Shown piece by piece: positions 23,219 through 31,418 of a stretch of DNA of 50,128 nucleotides. The stretch spans positions 1 through 50,128 of the forward strand of contig CAUGSS010000019.1 of assembly GCA_959602365.1 (NCBI GenBank), given 5' to 3'. The first letter of the stretch is position 1; each line of letters begins with the position of its first letter. The DNA is from an uncultured Eubacteriales bacterium (GTDB lineage: Bacteria; Bacillota; Clostridia; Oscillospirales; Oscillospiraceae). A program made the translations under genes and the position numbers. The notes under the pieces were generated by a model that saw only the letters and a list, made by a program, of their open reading frames with translations, did not search any database and was not told the DNA's origin.

Positions 23219-24124
23219 ATGGCGGAAAAAAGTTACACCAAGGCAGAGACCCAGGCCATCGCCAACCAGATCCGCAAGCAGATTCTGGGCATCGCCCTGA
23301 AGACCGGCGGCTGCTATCTGGCCCAGGCCTGTTCCTCTGCGGAGATCATCTCCACCCTGTACACCCAGGTTCTGAAGCTGGGGCCCTCGGTGGGTGAGTG
23401 GGACGCCATCCCCTTCCCCGGGGTGCCCGGCCCGGACAACATGGACTATCAGCGGGGCAGCGCCTACCACGGACTGCCCGCCCCGGACAAGGACCGGTTC
23501 TTTGTCTCCTGCTGCCACTACGCCTCGGTGATCTACTGCGCCCTGGCCGCTGTGGGCCGGATCAGCCCCGCCGCCCTGGACAAGTTCAATGTGGACGGCT
23601 GGAATATGGAGATGATCGGCGCCGAGCACTCCCCCGGCTTTGAGAACACCGCTGGCTCCCTGGGCCAGACCGTGTCCATCGCCGCCGGCACCGCCCAGGC
23701 CCGGAAGTGGAAGGGGGACACCGGCAAGGTGTACTGCCTGCTGGGAGACGGCGAGCTCCAGGAGGGCCAGACCTGGGAGTGCGTCCAGGCCGCCGGCTAC
23801 TACAAGCTGGACAACTTTGTCATGATTGTGGACGCCAACGGACAGCAGGTGGAGGGCGCCATTGAGAACCAGATGACCGAGGAGCCCATCGCGGACCGGT
23901 TTGAGGCCTTCGGCGCCAAGTGCGTCACCTGCGACGGCCACGACATCGACGATATTCTCCGCGCCTGCGCCACGGAGCACCCGGACCGCCCGCTGGCGGT
24001 GATCTGCCGCACCCGGGGCACCACCGGCATCCCGCCCCTGGAGAAGAAGTGGCCGTTCCTGCACTTTGTCCGCATCCCCGAGGGGGAGCGGGCCGAGTAC
24101 CAGAAAATCTACGACGAGATGTAA
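23219..24124 (+). CDS. Transketolase N-terminal subunit
   Basis: 301 residues, the thiamine diphosphate-binding half of a split transketolase. The ThDP motif runs from GDGELQEGQTWE to VDANGQQV (GDG, about 30 residues, N). Histidines of the substrate pocket appear in SCCHYA and GAEHSPGF. It pairs with the C-terminal subunit, which starts 14 bases downstream. Reaction: transfer of two-carbon ketol units between ketose and aldose phosphates in the non-oxidative pentose pathway. Split transketolases also serve as apulose-4-phosphate transketolases in apiose catabolism, so the substrate is open. Confidence 0.93.
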   Translation: MAEKSYTKAETQAIANQIRKQILGIALKTGGCYLAQACSSAEIISTLYTQVLKLGPSVGEWDAIPFPGVPGPDNMDYQRGSAYHGLPAPDKDRFFVSCCHYASVIYCALAAVGRISPAALDKFNVDGWNMEMIGAEHSPGFENTAGSLGQTVSIAAGTAQARKWKGDTGKVYCLLGDGELQEGQTWECVQAAGYYKLDNFVMIVDANGQQVEGAIENQMTEEPIADRFEAFGAKCVTCDGHDIDDILRACATEHPDRPLAVICRTRGTTGIPPLEKKWPFLHFVRIPEGERAEYQKIYDEM

Positions 24125-24138
24125 GGAGGGAACTGGTC

Positions 24139-25125
24139 ATGAAAATCGAAGTCAACACCCACGAGCGCTGCATGATCGACCTTGCCGCCCGGCATCCCGA
24201 GGTGCTGGTGCTCTCCGCCGACCTGGGCACCTCCTGCGAGGTCAAAAAATTCCGGGCGGTCTATCCCGACCGCTACCTGACCCTGGGCATTGCCGAGCAG
24301 AATATGTGCTCCTGGGCGGCGGGGCTGGCCCGGGAGGGCTACCGCCCCTTCCTGCACACCTTCTCGGTCTTCCTCTACCGGCGCATTCTGGACCAGCTGG
24401 AGATGAGCGTGGCCTATCCCAACCTGCCGGTGGTCTTTGTGGGCTTTGTGCCCGGCATCACCACCCCCGGCGGCGTGACCCACCAGTCCATCAACGACGT
24501 GGGGGTGCTGCGCACGGTGCCCAATATGGCCATTTTCGACATCGGCGACGCCACCGAGATCGAGAGCGTGCTGGATATGGCCTACAATTATAACGGCCCG
24601 GTGTTTATCCGCATGCTCCGCAAGGAGGTGCCCCGCCTGTTCCCCGCCGACGAGCCCATGGTGTTCAACCGGGCCCGGGTGCTCAGCGAGGGCGACGACG
24701 TGCTCATCCTCTCCTCCAGCATCTGCACCGAGGAGGCCATGCGGGCCACCGCCGTGCTGAAGGAGCGGGGGGTGTCGGTGCAGCACATGCACGTCTCCAC
24801 CCTGAAGCCCTTCACCGACCCCACCATTGTGGAGGCGCTGAAGAAGTGCAAGTACGGCGTGGTCACCATTGAGAACCAGTACAACATCGGCGGCCTGAGC
24901 AGCGCCGTCGCCGAGGTCATCGCCGAACAGGGCATTGGCAAGCGGCTGGTGAAGATCGGCCTGCCGGGCTATCCCCATGGCGCCTCCAAGATGTACCTGA
25001 TGAAGAAATACGGCATTGACGCCATGCATCTGGTGCAGGCGGTGGAGGATCTGACCGGCCGGGACCTGCACATCAGCGAACAGGATCTGGCCGAAGAGCG
25101 CTTTGTGGACTTCCTGGAGGTTTGA
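24139..25125 (+). CDS. Transketolase C-terminal subunit
   Basis: 328 residues from the ATG at 24139, after AAGGAGGG. The Pyr domain has VLSADLGTS and GIAEQNMCSWAAGLAREG, with the catalytic Glu in AEQN, and a C-terminal transketolase domain begins near RARVLSEGDDVLILSS. It completes the enzyme with the preceding gene. A hairpin follows directly. Confidence 0.93.
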   Translation: MKIEVNTHERCMIDLAARHPEVLVLSADLGTSCEVKKFRAVYPDRYLTLGIAEQNMCSWAAGLAREGYRPFLHTFSVFLYRRILDQLEMSVAYPNLPVVFVGFVPGITTPGGVTHQSINDVGVLRTVPNMAIFDIGDATEIESVLDMAYNYNGPVFIRMLRKEVPRLFPADEPMVFNRARVLSEGDDVLILSSSICTEEAMRATAVLKERGVSVQHMHVSTLKPFTDPTIVEALKKCKYGVVTIENQYNIGGLSSAVAEVIAEQGIGKRLVKIGLPGYPHGASKMYLMKKYGIDAMHLVQAVEDLTGRDLHISEQDLAEERFVDFLEV

Positions 25126-25165
25126 GCCCCTGCCGGAAATGGGCGGCGCAATCGAATTTTCTGAA

Positions 25166-25202
25166 AAACAGCGCATACGGGCTTGCTCCGTATGCGCTGT
25201 TT
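25166..25202 (+). terminator. Terminator after split transketolase
   Basis: A 15-bp perfect stem (25166-25180 with 25188-25202) and a seven-base loop; ends in TTT then GAG. Confidence 0.8.
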
Positions 25203-25278
25203 GAGTTAAAATAGGGGCGGAATCTAAGGCGGAGGTCCGCTGATTGTATTATAATTAAATGTATGGGAGGAACAGCGC

Positions 25279-26211
25279 ATGAAAATTGTAAATCTGGGCT
25301 CTCTGAATGTGGATCATGTCTACCGGGTGGACCGTTTTCTGCTGCCCGGGGAGACCAAGGCCTCCAAGGGCCTGAACGACAATGCCGGCGGCAAGGGGCT
25401 GAATCAGTCCATCGCCGCCGCCCGCACCGGCTCTGAGGTCTACCACGCCGGCTATTTCGGCTCGGGCAGCGAGATGCTGCGCCGGGTGCTCACCGAGGCG
25501 GGGGTCCATATGGACTGGATGGAGGACCACATGGATATCCCCTGCGGCCATACGGTGATCCAGGTGGACGACCAGGGACAGAACTGCATCCTGCTCTTTG
25601 GCGGCACCAACACCTGCCTGACCGAGGATTACATTGACCGGGTGCTGGATCAGTGCACGCCTGACGACATGCTGCTGCTCCAGAACGAGACCAATCTGAT
25701 CCCCTATATCATCGAGGAGGCCGCCCGGCGGGGCATTCCGGTGGCCATGAACGCCGCCCCCATGGACGAGGGCGTCAAGGACTACCCCATCGGCAAGCTG
25801 CGCTGGCTGATTGTCAACGAGATTGAGGGGGCCGGCCTGGCCGGAGGCGGCAGCTTTGAGGAGATTATGGCCAATCTGACCGCCGCCTATCCCCAGACCG
25901 GCATCCTGCTCACCCTGGGCAGCGACGGGGCCTGGTTCCACGACGGGGAGCGGGACATCCGCATGGGCTGCGCCAAGGTGCCCCATGTGGTGGATACCAC
26001 CGCAGCCGGGGATACCTTCCTGGGCTATTTCCTGGCGGGAATGCTGGACAAGATGGATCCGGCCCAGGCCCTGCGCCGGGCCACCTACGCCAGCGCCCTG
26101 ACCATCCAGTCCCCCGGCGCCGCCGACTCCATCCCCACGGTGGACCAGGTGGAGGCGGTCATGGCCGCCGGCACCCTGGGCGAGCTGGCCGTCCAGGACA
26201 ATCAGGCCTGA
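25279..26211 (+). CDS. PfkB-family sugar kinase (ribokinase-like)
   Basis: 310 residues, ribokinase length. N-terminal NLGSLNVDHVYRVDRF, the substrate segment NAGGKGLNQSIAAAR, and the C-terminal DTTAAGDTFLGYF with the catalytic Asp are all PfkB signatures. It would phosphorylate a sugar such as ribose at O5, feeding the transketolase. It has its own TATAAT (25250-25255) after the transketolase terminator, though no good -35 was found. RbsK is the best guess but substrate assignment in this family is unreliable. Confidence 0.88.
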   Translation: MKIVNLGSLNVDHVYRVDRFLLPGETKASKGLNDNAGGKGLNQSIAAARTGSEVYHAGYFGSGSEMLRRVLTEAGVHMDWMEDHMDIPCGHTVIQVDDQGQNCILLFGGTNTCLTEDYIDRVLDQCTPDDMLLLQNETNLIPYIIEEAARRGIPVAMNAAPMDEGVKDYPIGKLRWLIVNEIEGAGLAGGGSFEEIMANLTAAYPQTGILLTLGSDGAWFHDGERDIRMGCAKVPHVVDTTAAGDTFLGYFLAGMLDKMDPAQALRRATYASALTIQSPGAADSIPTVDQVEAVMAAGTLGELAVQDNQA

Positions 26212-26234
26212 AAGAAAAACAAATCAAATACGGC

Positions 26235-26270
26235 AAAAGGCCCTGTCCCGCTTGAGGGACAGGGCCTTTT
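26235..26270. terminator. Bidirectional terminator between the sugar kinase and NSS transporter
   Basis: A 15-bp perfect stem (AAAAGGCCCTGTCCC and its complement) with a six-base loop and T or A runs on both sides. Serves two convergent genes. Confidence 0.9.
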
Positions 26271-26280
26271 TGCGATTGGT

Positions 26281-27648
26281 TCAGGCAAATTTGCTGATGT
26301 AGCCCTGTACAAAGATGTAGAGCACGATCAGCGGCAGCAGGAAGGTGACATAGAACCGGGCCCACTTGGGGAATTTTAGGCCCTGGCCCGCGTCGGCCTC
26401 GGCCACGAAGTTCTTCCAGCCCCAGCCGTAGCGGCTGGTGCAGAAGAGCAGATAGACCAGGCTGCCCAGGGGGAGCAGGTTGTTGCTGACGATAAAGTCC
26501 TCCAGATCCAGCACCGTGGTGCCCTCTCCCAGCGGGGCGAAACCGCTCCACAGATTATAGCCCAGCACGCAGGGCAGGCTGAGCAGGATAATGGCCACGG
26601 CGTTGCAGATCACCGCTTTGCGCCGGGAGCAGCCCGTCAGATCCATGGCGAAGCAGATGATGTTTTCAAAGACGGCGATGATGGTGGAGATGGCGGCAAA
26701 GATCATGAACAGGAAGAACAGCGTGCCCCAGAGGCGGCCGCCCTCCATGGAGTTGAACACGTTGGGCAGCGTGATGAAGATCAGGCTGGGCCCCTCCCCC
26801 GGATCGATGCCGTAGGCGAAACAGGTGGGGAAGATGACCAGCCCGGCCAGCAGCGCCACGCTGGTGTCCAGGGCGGTGACATACACCGCCTCCCCGGTGA
26901 GGGAGCGGTTGCGGTCCAGATAGCTGCCGAAAATAGCCATGGCGCCGATGCCCAGGCTCAGGGTGAAAAAGGCCTGGCCCATGGCGGCGAAGATGGCCTC
27001 CCCCAGACCGTACTCCACCAGATTGCTGAAGTTGGGCATCAGGTAGAATTTCAAGCCGGTGGAGGCCCCGGGCAGGGTGACCGAGCGAATGGCCAGCACC
27101 ACCAGCAGCCCCAGCAACAGGAGCATCATCACTTTGGTGATCTTCTCCACGCCTTTCTGCAGCCCTTTGGCGCAGATCAAAAAGCAGGCGATCACCACCA
27201 GGATCATAAAAGCGGCCATGGGCAGAGGATGGCTGAGCATGTCGGAAAAAGCCATGGATACGCCTTCGGTGTCCAGCCCCTCAAACTGGCCGGTGGCCAT
27301 CTTGATCAGATAGGCCACCATCCAGCCGCCGATGGTGGTGTAGAACATCATCAGCAGGTAGTTGCCCGCCATGGCGCCGAACTTATACCAGTGCCACTTG
27401 GTGCCCTTGGGCTCCAGGCGGTCAAAGGACAGCGCGGCGCTGCAGCGGCTGGAGCGGCCCACGGAGAACTCCATCACCATGATGGGCAGCCCCAGAATGA
27501 CCAGAAACAGCAGATAGATCAGCACAAAGGCCGCTCCGCCGTATTTGCCCACGATGTAGGGAAAACGCCATACATTGCCCAGGCCGATGGCGCACCCGGC
27601 GGAGATCAGGATAAATCCCAGCCGGGAGGAAAATTTTTCTCGTTTTAC
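26281..27648 (-). CDS. Neurotransmitter:sodium symporter (NSS) family transporter with non-canonical start
   Basis: Na+-coupled amino-acid-type transporter. The open frame from the first canonical start (GTG at 27552) lacks the first helix. Reading upstream in frame gives SSRLGFILISAG, then CAIGLGNVWRFPY, the conserved NSS helix 1 with its unwound Na+ and substrate site. No ATG, GTG or TTG occurs between that helix and the upstream stop. GTA at 27648 sits eight bases after GAGAGG, exactly where a start belongs, and gives 455 residues, the normal bacterial NSS size. Either GTA is used or a GTG start has mutated. Multiple later helices are intact. Confidence 0.82.
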   Translation of the reverse strand, partial: VKREKFSSRLGFILISAGCAIGLGNVWRFPYIVGKYGGAAFVLIYLLFLVILGLPIMVMEFSVGRSSRCSAALSFDRLEPKGTKWHWYKFGAMAGNYLLMMFYTTIGGWMVAYLIKMATGQFEGLDTEGVSMAFSDMLSHPLPMAAFMILVVIACFLICAKGLQKGVEKITKVMMLLLLGLLVVLAIRSVTLPGASTGLKFYLMPNFSNLVEYGLGEAIFAAMGQAFFTLSLGIGAMAIFGSYLDRNRSLTGEAVYVTALDTSVALLAGLVIFPTCFAYGIDPGEGPSLIFITLPNVFNSMEGGRLWGTLFFLFMIFAAISTIIAVFENIICFAMDLTGCSRRKAVICNAVAIILLSLPCVLGYNLWSGFAPLGEGTTVLDLEDFIVSNNLLPLGSLVYLLFCTSRYGWGWKNFVAEADAGQGLKFPKWARFYVTFLLPLIVLYIFVQGYISKFA

Positions 27649-27862
27649 AGCGTTTACCTCTCTTCTCTCTCAAACGAAGGTGGATACCCCAGTATAACAG
27701 CGCAGGAGCGGTTTTTCAATACAGGGAGCATCTTCCCCGGCGTATTTTGTGGGGGAACAGAGGTTCCAGGGGCGGTGGAAAGAAAAGCACAACTCGGCGC
27801 CGGGAGGGCATATACTGGGATAGGGAAGAGGGCGCTCTTCCTGGAAAGGAATGGTTGCTGCA

Positions 27863-28612
27863 ATGAAACGTTATAACGGATCTGAGCAGGGCGAGCTGGG
27901 GAGAGGCTGCGGCTGCGGGCCGGAGCCCTGCCGGCCCTGCCAACCCGTCTGCTGTTATCCCATTGCCCCGGGAGTCACTGGCCCCACGGGGCCCACCGGA
28001 CCCCAGGGGGTTCCCGGCCCTGCCGGGGCGACCGGTCCCACCGGGCCTCAGGGGTATGCCGGCCCTGCCGGGGCGACCGGTCCCACCGGGCCCACTGGCC
28101 CTGCCGGCACTTCGGGCACGGGCCCCACGGGTCCCACCGGCCCTGCCGGTGCCACGGGCCCGCCGGGCCCCACGGGTCCTGCCGGCGCGCCGGGCGTGAC
28201 AGGCATTACCGGGGCCCCCGGCCCCACCGGCCCCACCGGGCCTGCCGGTGTCGAGGGGGCTCGGGGCGCCACGGGTCCCACCGGCCCTGCCGGTGCTGCG
28301 GGCGTGACCGGCGCCACCGGGCCGACCGGTCCCACCGGCCCTGCCGGTATTGAGGGCGTGGCGGGCGCCACCGGCCCCACCGGGCCCACCGGCCCTGCCG
28401 GCACCACCGGCGCCACCGGTGCCACCGGCCCCACCGGGCCTGCCGGCGCCGCAGGCGTGACCGGCGCCACGGGTCCCACCGGCCCCACTGGCCCTGCCGG
28501 CACGGTTACCCCCGCTGCCGCCGTGACCGACGCCACCGGTACCGGCGATATTGTGACCCAGTTCAACGAATTGCTGGCCAATCTGCGGGCGGCCGGCCTG
28601 CTGGCCACCTGA
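27863..28612 (+). CDS. Collagen-like (Gly-X-Y) surface or exosporium protein
   Basis: About 249 residues from the ATG at 27863 (AAGGA 12 bases upstream); an ATG at 27851 directly abuts that site. The N-terminus is Cys-rich (CGCGPEPCRPCQPVCCYP). About 60 Gly-X-Y triplets follow, mostly GPT, GPA and GAT, then a C-terminal segment VTQFNELLANLRAAGLLAT of the kind that ends many clostridial BclA-like proteins. No signal peptide is seen, which fits a spore-surface protein made in the mother cell. A CATATACT element at 27809 could be a sigma-K-like -10 (weak). A glycosyltransferase follows 200 bases downstream and may glycosylate the Thr residues. Confidence 0.88.
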   Translation: MKRYNGSEQGELGRGCGCGPEPCRPCQPVCCYPIAPGVTGPTGPTGPQGVPGPAGATGPTGPQGYAGPAGATGPTGPTGPAGTSGTGPTGPTGPAGATGPPGPTGPAGAPGVTGITGAPGPTGPTGPAGVEGARGATGPTGPAGAAGVTGATGPTGPTGPAGIEGVAGATGPTGPTGPAGTTGATGATGPTGPAGAAGVTGATGPTGPTGPAGTVTPAAAVTDATGTGDIVTQFNELLANLRAAGLLAT

Positions 28613-28820
28613 CACAGCAAGGGTTCCATCCCGGCGAGGCCGGGGAGACTGCCGCCGCCGGATTGCCTCCGGGCAGTCCGGCGGGGCGGGGGTGACAGAG
28701 AAGAGGCTGCCGCGGCCATGGCTGCCGCGGGAGAGCCGGTCAAAGGGGGAGGCGCCTGCGGGCGCCTCTCCCGCGCCGGGGCGGAAGCAGTCCCCGGCCG
28801 GAGGAAAGGGAGGAAGGGCT

Positions 28821-29909
28821 ATGGGAAACTATCAAGTTGTGGTTTATGCCATCTGCAAGAACGAAGCTAAATTTGCCCGGCGCTGGATGGCGTCCATGGG
28901 AGAGGCCGACCGGGTGATGGTGCTGGATACCGGGTCGGAGGACGGCACGGCGGAGCTGCTGCGGGAGCTGGGAGCGGAGGTGGAGGTGGCGGCCATCTCC
29001 CCCTGGCGCTTTGACGAGGCCCGCAACCGCAGCCTGGCTCTGGTGCCGGAGGACACGGACATCTGCGTGTGCACCGACCTGGACGAGGTCTTTGTGCCGG
29101 GCTGGCGGGCCGAGCTGGAGCGGGCCTGGGCGGCCGGGTGCAACCAGGTGCGCTATCATTACATATGGAGCTTCCGCCCCGACGGCAGCGACGGCATCTC
29201 CTTCTGGGGGGATAAGATCCATGCCCGCCAGGGCTGGCGCTGGGTCAACCCGGTGCATGAGGTGCTGCGCTGCGATGGGCAGGCCGCCCCGGTGTTTGCC
29301 CAGGGCATCCGGCTGGAACACCACCCCGACGAGACAAAATCCCGGGGGCAGTATCTGCCGCTGCTGGAACTGGCAGTGCAGGAGGATCCGTCCAATGACC
29401 GGAATATGCACTATCTGGGCCGGGAATACATGTTTTACGGCCGGTGGCAGGAGGCCGTGGCCACCCTGAAGCGGCATTTGGCGCTGCCCAGCGCCACTTG
29501 GGCGGAAGAGCGCTGCGCCTCGATGCGCTACATTGCCCGGTGCCAGCAGGCCCTGGGGGATGAGGGGGAGACAGAGCGCTGGCTGCTGCGAGCCTGCGGC
29601 GAGGCGCCCCAGCTGCGGGAACCCTGGCTGGATCTGGCCAAGTTCTGCTATCAAAAGGAGGACTGGCACGGAGTCATTTTTGCCGCCCACCGGGCGCTGG
29701 AGATCCGGCAGCGCTCGGAGACCTATCTCTCAGAGCCGGAGGCCTGGGGGGAAGCGCTCTATGACCTGATGGCCATTGCCCTGTACTATACCGGGGATTA
29801 CCGCCACGCCCTGGCTATGGGGGAAGAGGCGCTGCGGCGCAGTCCTGCCGACCGAAGGCTGCGGGAAAACCTTCGCCTGATCCGGCAGAAGGCGGAGCAG
29901 GGGGGATAG
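28821..29909 (+). CDS. Family 2 glycosyltransferase with TPR-like C-terminus
   Basis: 362 residues from the ATG at 28821, after AGGAAGG; a longer in-frame start at 28692 lacks a ribosome site. The GT2 domain opens VVVYAICKNEAKFARRWMAS and has VLDTGSEDGT and the metal-site CTDLDEVF. From about residue 200 come helical repeats resembling TPRs. Such proteins often modify surface polypeptides. Its position after the collagen-like gene suggests O-glycosylation of GPT triplets (inference). Confidence 0.88.
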   Translation: MGNYQVVVYAICKNEAKFARRWMASMGEADRVMVLDTGSEDGTAELLRELGAEVEVAAISPWRFDEARNRSLALVPEDTDICVCTDLDEVFVPGWRAELERAWAAGCNQVRYHYIWSFRPDGSDGISFWGDKIHARQGWRWVNPVHEVLRCDGQAAPVFAQGIRLEHHPDETKSRGQYLPLLELAVQEDPSNDRNMHYLGREYMFYGRWQEAVATLKRHLALPSATWAEERCASMRYIARCQQALGDEGETERWLLRACGEAPQLREPWLDLAKFCYQKEDWHGVIFAAHRALEIRQRSETYLSEPEAWGEALYDLMAIALYYTGDYRHALAMGEEALRRSPADRRLRENLRLIRQKAEQGG

Positions 29910-30176
29910 TTTCCCGGCCCGGGCGGACGGCCGCCGCAGGCCGTCGGGGCACATCGGTTTTGGCGGACGAAACAGAAAAACTTAGGAAAAAGAGGGAATG
30001 CAATCCATATAAAACTCCCCAATGCCGCGCTTTTTCGTGGGCTTGTACAGAGGAAAACCAGCGCTGCTTGACTTTGCCAGCGCAAACTGCGCCGTTTTTG
30101 TGACATAGTAACAGGGCGCGGTTTTGTGCCGTGTGAAACCAGCTGAGAGAATGCGCGAGAAAAGGGGAGGAAAATT

Positions 30177-31247
30177 ATGGAACAAAAGGAGGCAAAGCCA
30201 TGGGGGATCTGGCTGACGGCGATGCTGCTCGCCCTGGCGATGGTTTGCTCGCTGGCGGCGGCTGCGCTGGGGTGGCACCGGCCGGCGGAGGCGGCGGAGT
30301 GCTTCGGCGCACAGCGGCGGTATGTGGTGCCGGTGGGCCACACCGTGGGCATCAAGCTGTTTTCCCGGGGCGTTATGGTGGTGGGACTGGCCGATGTGGC
30401 CACAGAGCAGGGGGACACCTCCCCGGCGCGGCAGTGCGGGCTGCGCACCGGGGATATCATTACGCACATCGACGGGCGGCAGGTGGACACCATTGAGGAG
30501 GTTCAGTCCCTGCTTCAGGCCGCCGGCGGTGAGACCATGGCCATCCAGCTCACCCGGGGCGGCCGCATGGTGGAGACCGAGACGGCCGCGGTGCAGTGCA
30601 TGAATGACGGCTCCTACCGGCTGGGGGCCTGGATCCGGGATTCCATGGCGGGGATCGGCACCATCACCTATTATGACCCGGACAGCGGAAAATTTGCCGC
30701 GCTGGGCCACGGCATCAACGACATTGACACCAAGCTGCTGATGCCCCTGGAATCGGGCGCCATTATGGGAGCCAGGGTGTCCGATGTCCAAACCGGGCAG
30801 AAGGGGACGCCGGGCGAGCTCCACGGCACCTTTGACCTGGAGCAGGATCTGGGTACCCTGTATGCCAACACCGACTGCGGCGTTTTCGGCGTGACCAGCG
30901 GGGCCGGCGGATGTTTTACCGGAGAGGCGGTGCCGGTGGCCGAAAAGAGCGAGGTCAAGGTGGGTGCGGCCACCATCCTGTCCAACGTGGAGGGGGATTC
31001 GGTGGAGGAGTTTGATGTGGAAATTCTGCGCATTTACCGCTGTACCGGCCAGGACAGCCGCTCCATGATGATCCGGGTCACCGACGAGGACCTGCTGGCC
31101 AAAACCGGCGGCATCGTCCAGGGCATGAGCGGCTCGCCCATCCTCCAGGACGGGAAACTGGTGGGGGCGGTCACCCATGTACTGGTCAATGACCCCACCT
31201 GCGGCTATGCGATTTTCGCGGACACCATGCTGGAGGCCGGAGCGTAA
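30177..31247 (+). CDS. spoIVB: SpoIVB-type serine peptidase (S55) with PDZ domain
   Basis: 356 residues. A membrane anchor spans about 10-35, then a VPVGHTVGIKLFSRGVMVVG block, a PDZ domain (about 80-125), and the S55 peptidase domain with ALGHGINDID (catalytic His) and GIVQGMSGSPIL (catalytic Ser). In spore formers SpoIVB is secreted from the forespore and triggers pro-sigma-K processing through SpoIVFA. This is strong evidence for sporulation. A CATAGTA element at 30104-30110 could be a forespore sigma-G-like -10 (weak). It is monocistronic. Confidence 0.92.
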   Translation: MEQKEAKPWGIWLTAMLLALAMVCSLAAAALGWHRPAEAAECFGAQRRYVVPVGHTVGIKLFSRGVMVVGLADVATEQGDTSPARQCGLRTGDIITHIDGRQVDTIEEVQSLLQAAGGETMAIQLTRGGRMVETETAAVQCMNDGSYRLGAWIRDSMAGIGTITYYDPDSGKFAALGHGINDIDTKLLMPLESGAIMGARVSDVQTGQKGTPGELHGTFDLEQDLGTLYANTDCGVFGVTSGAGGCFTGEAVPVAEKSEVKVGAATILSNVEGDSVEEFDVEILRIYRCTGQDSRSMMIRVTDEDLLAKTGGIVQGMSGSPILQDGKLVGAVTHVLVNDPTCGYAIFADTMLEAGA

Positions 31248-31325
31248 CGGCAGGACAGCCCCGGTGGGTTGTTTCGGGCGCTGAAGGCCGCGCGGGCCTG
31301 GGCGCAGGTGTGGGGAAAAGACAAA

Positions 31326-31356
31326 AGCGGCCCGCCCCGGACAGGGGCGGGCCGCT
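31326..31356 (-). terminator. Terminator after RNase J
   Basis: A 13-bp perfect stem (31326-31338 with 31344-31356). On the minus strand it is followed by TTTGTC. It lies between the convergent spoIVB and rnj genes. Confidence 0.75.
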
Positions 31357-31418
31357 GTATATGCCGGCGAAATCCGGTTTGTGGTTCAGAGCGGCAGGCG
31401 GGTATGATGCCTCTGAGC

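Noticed and set aside
27960..28510. Repetitive GC-rich block as a CRISPR array or mobile repeat
   Set aside because: The repeats are nine-base periodic Gly-X-Y codons inside one open frame, with no unique spacers.
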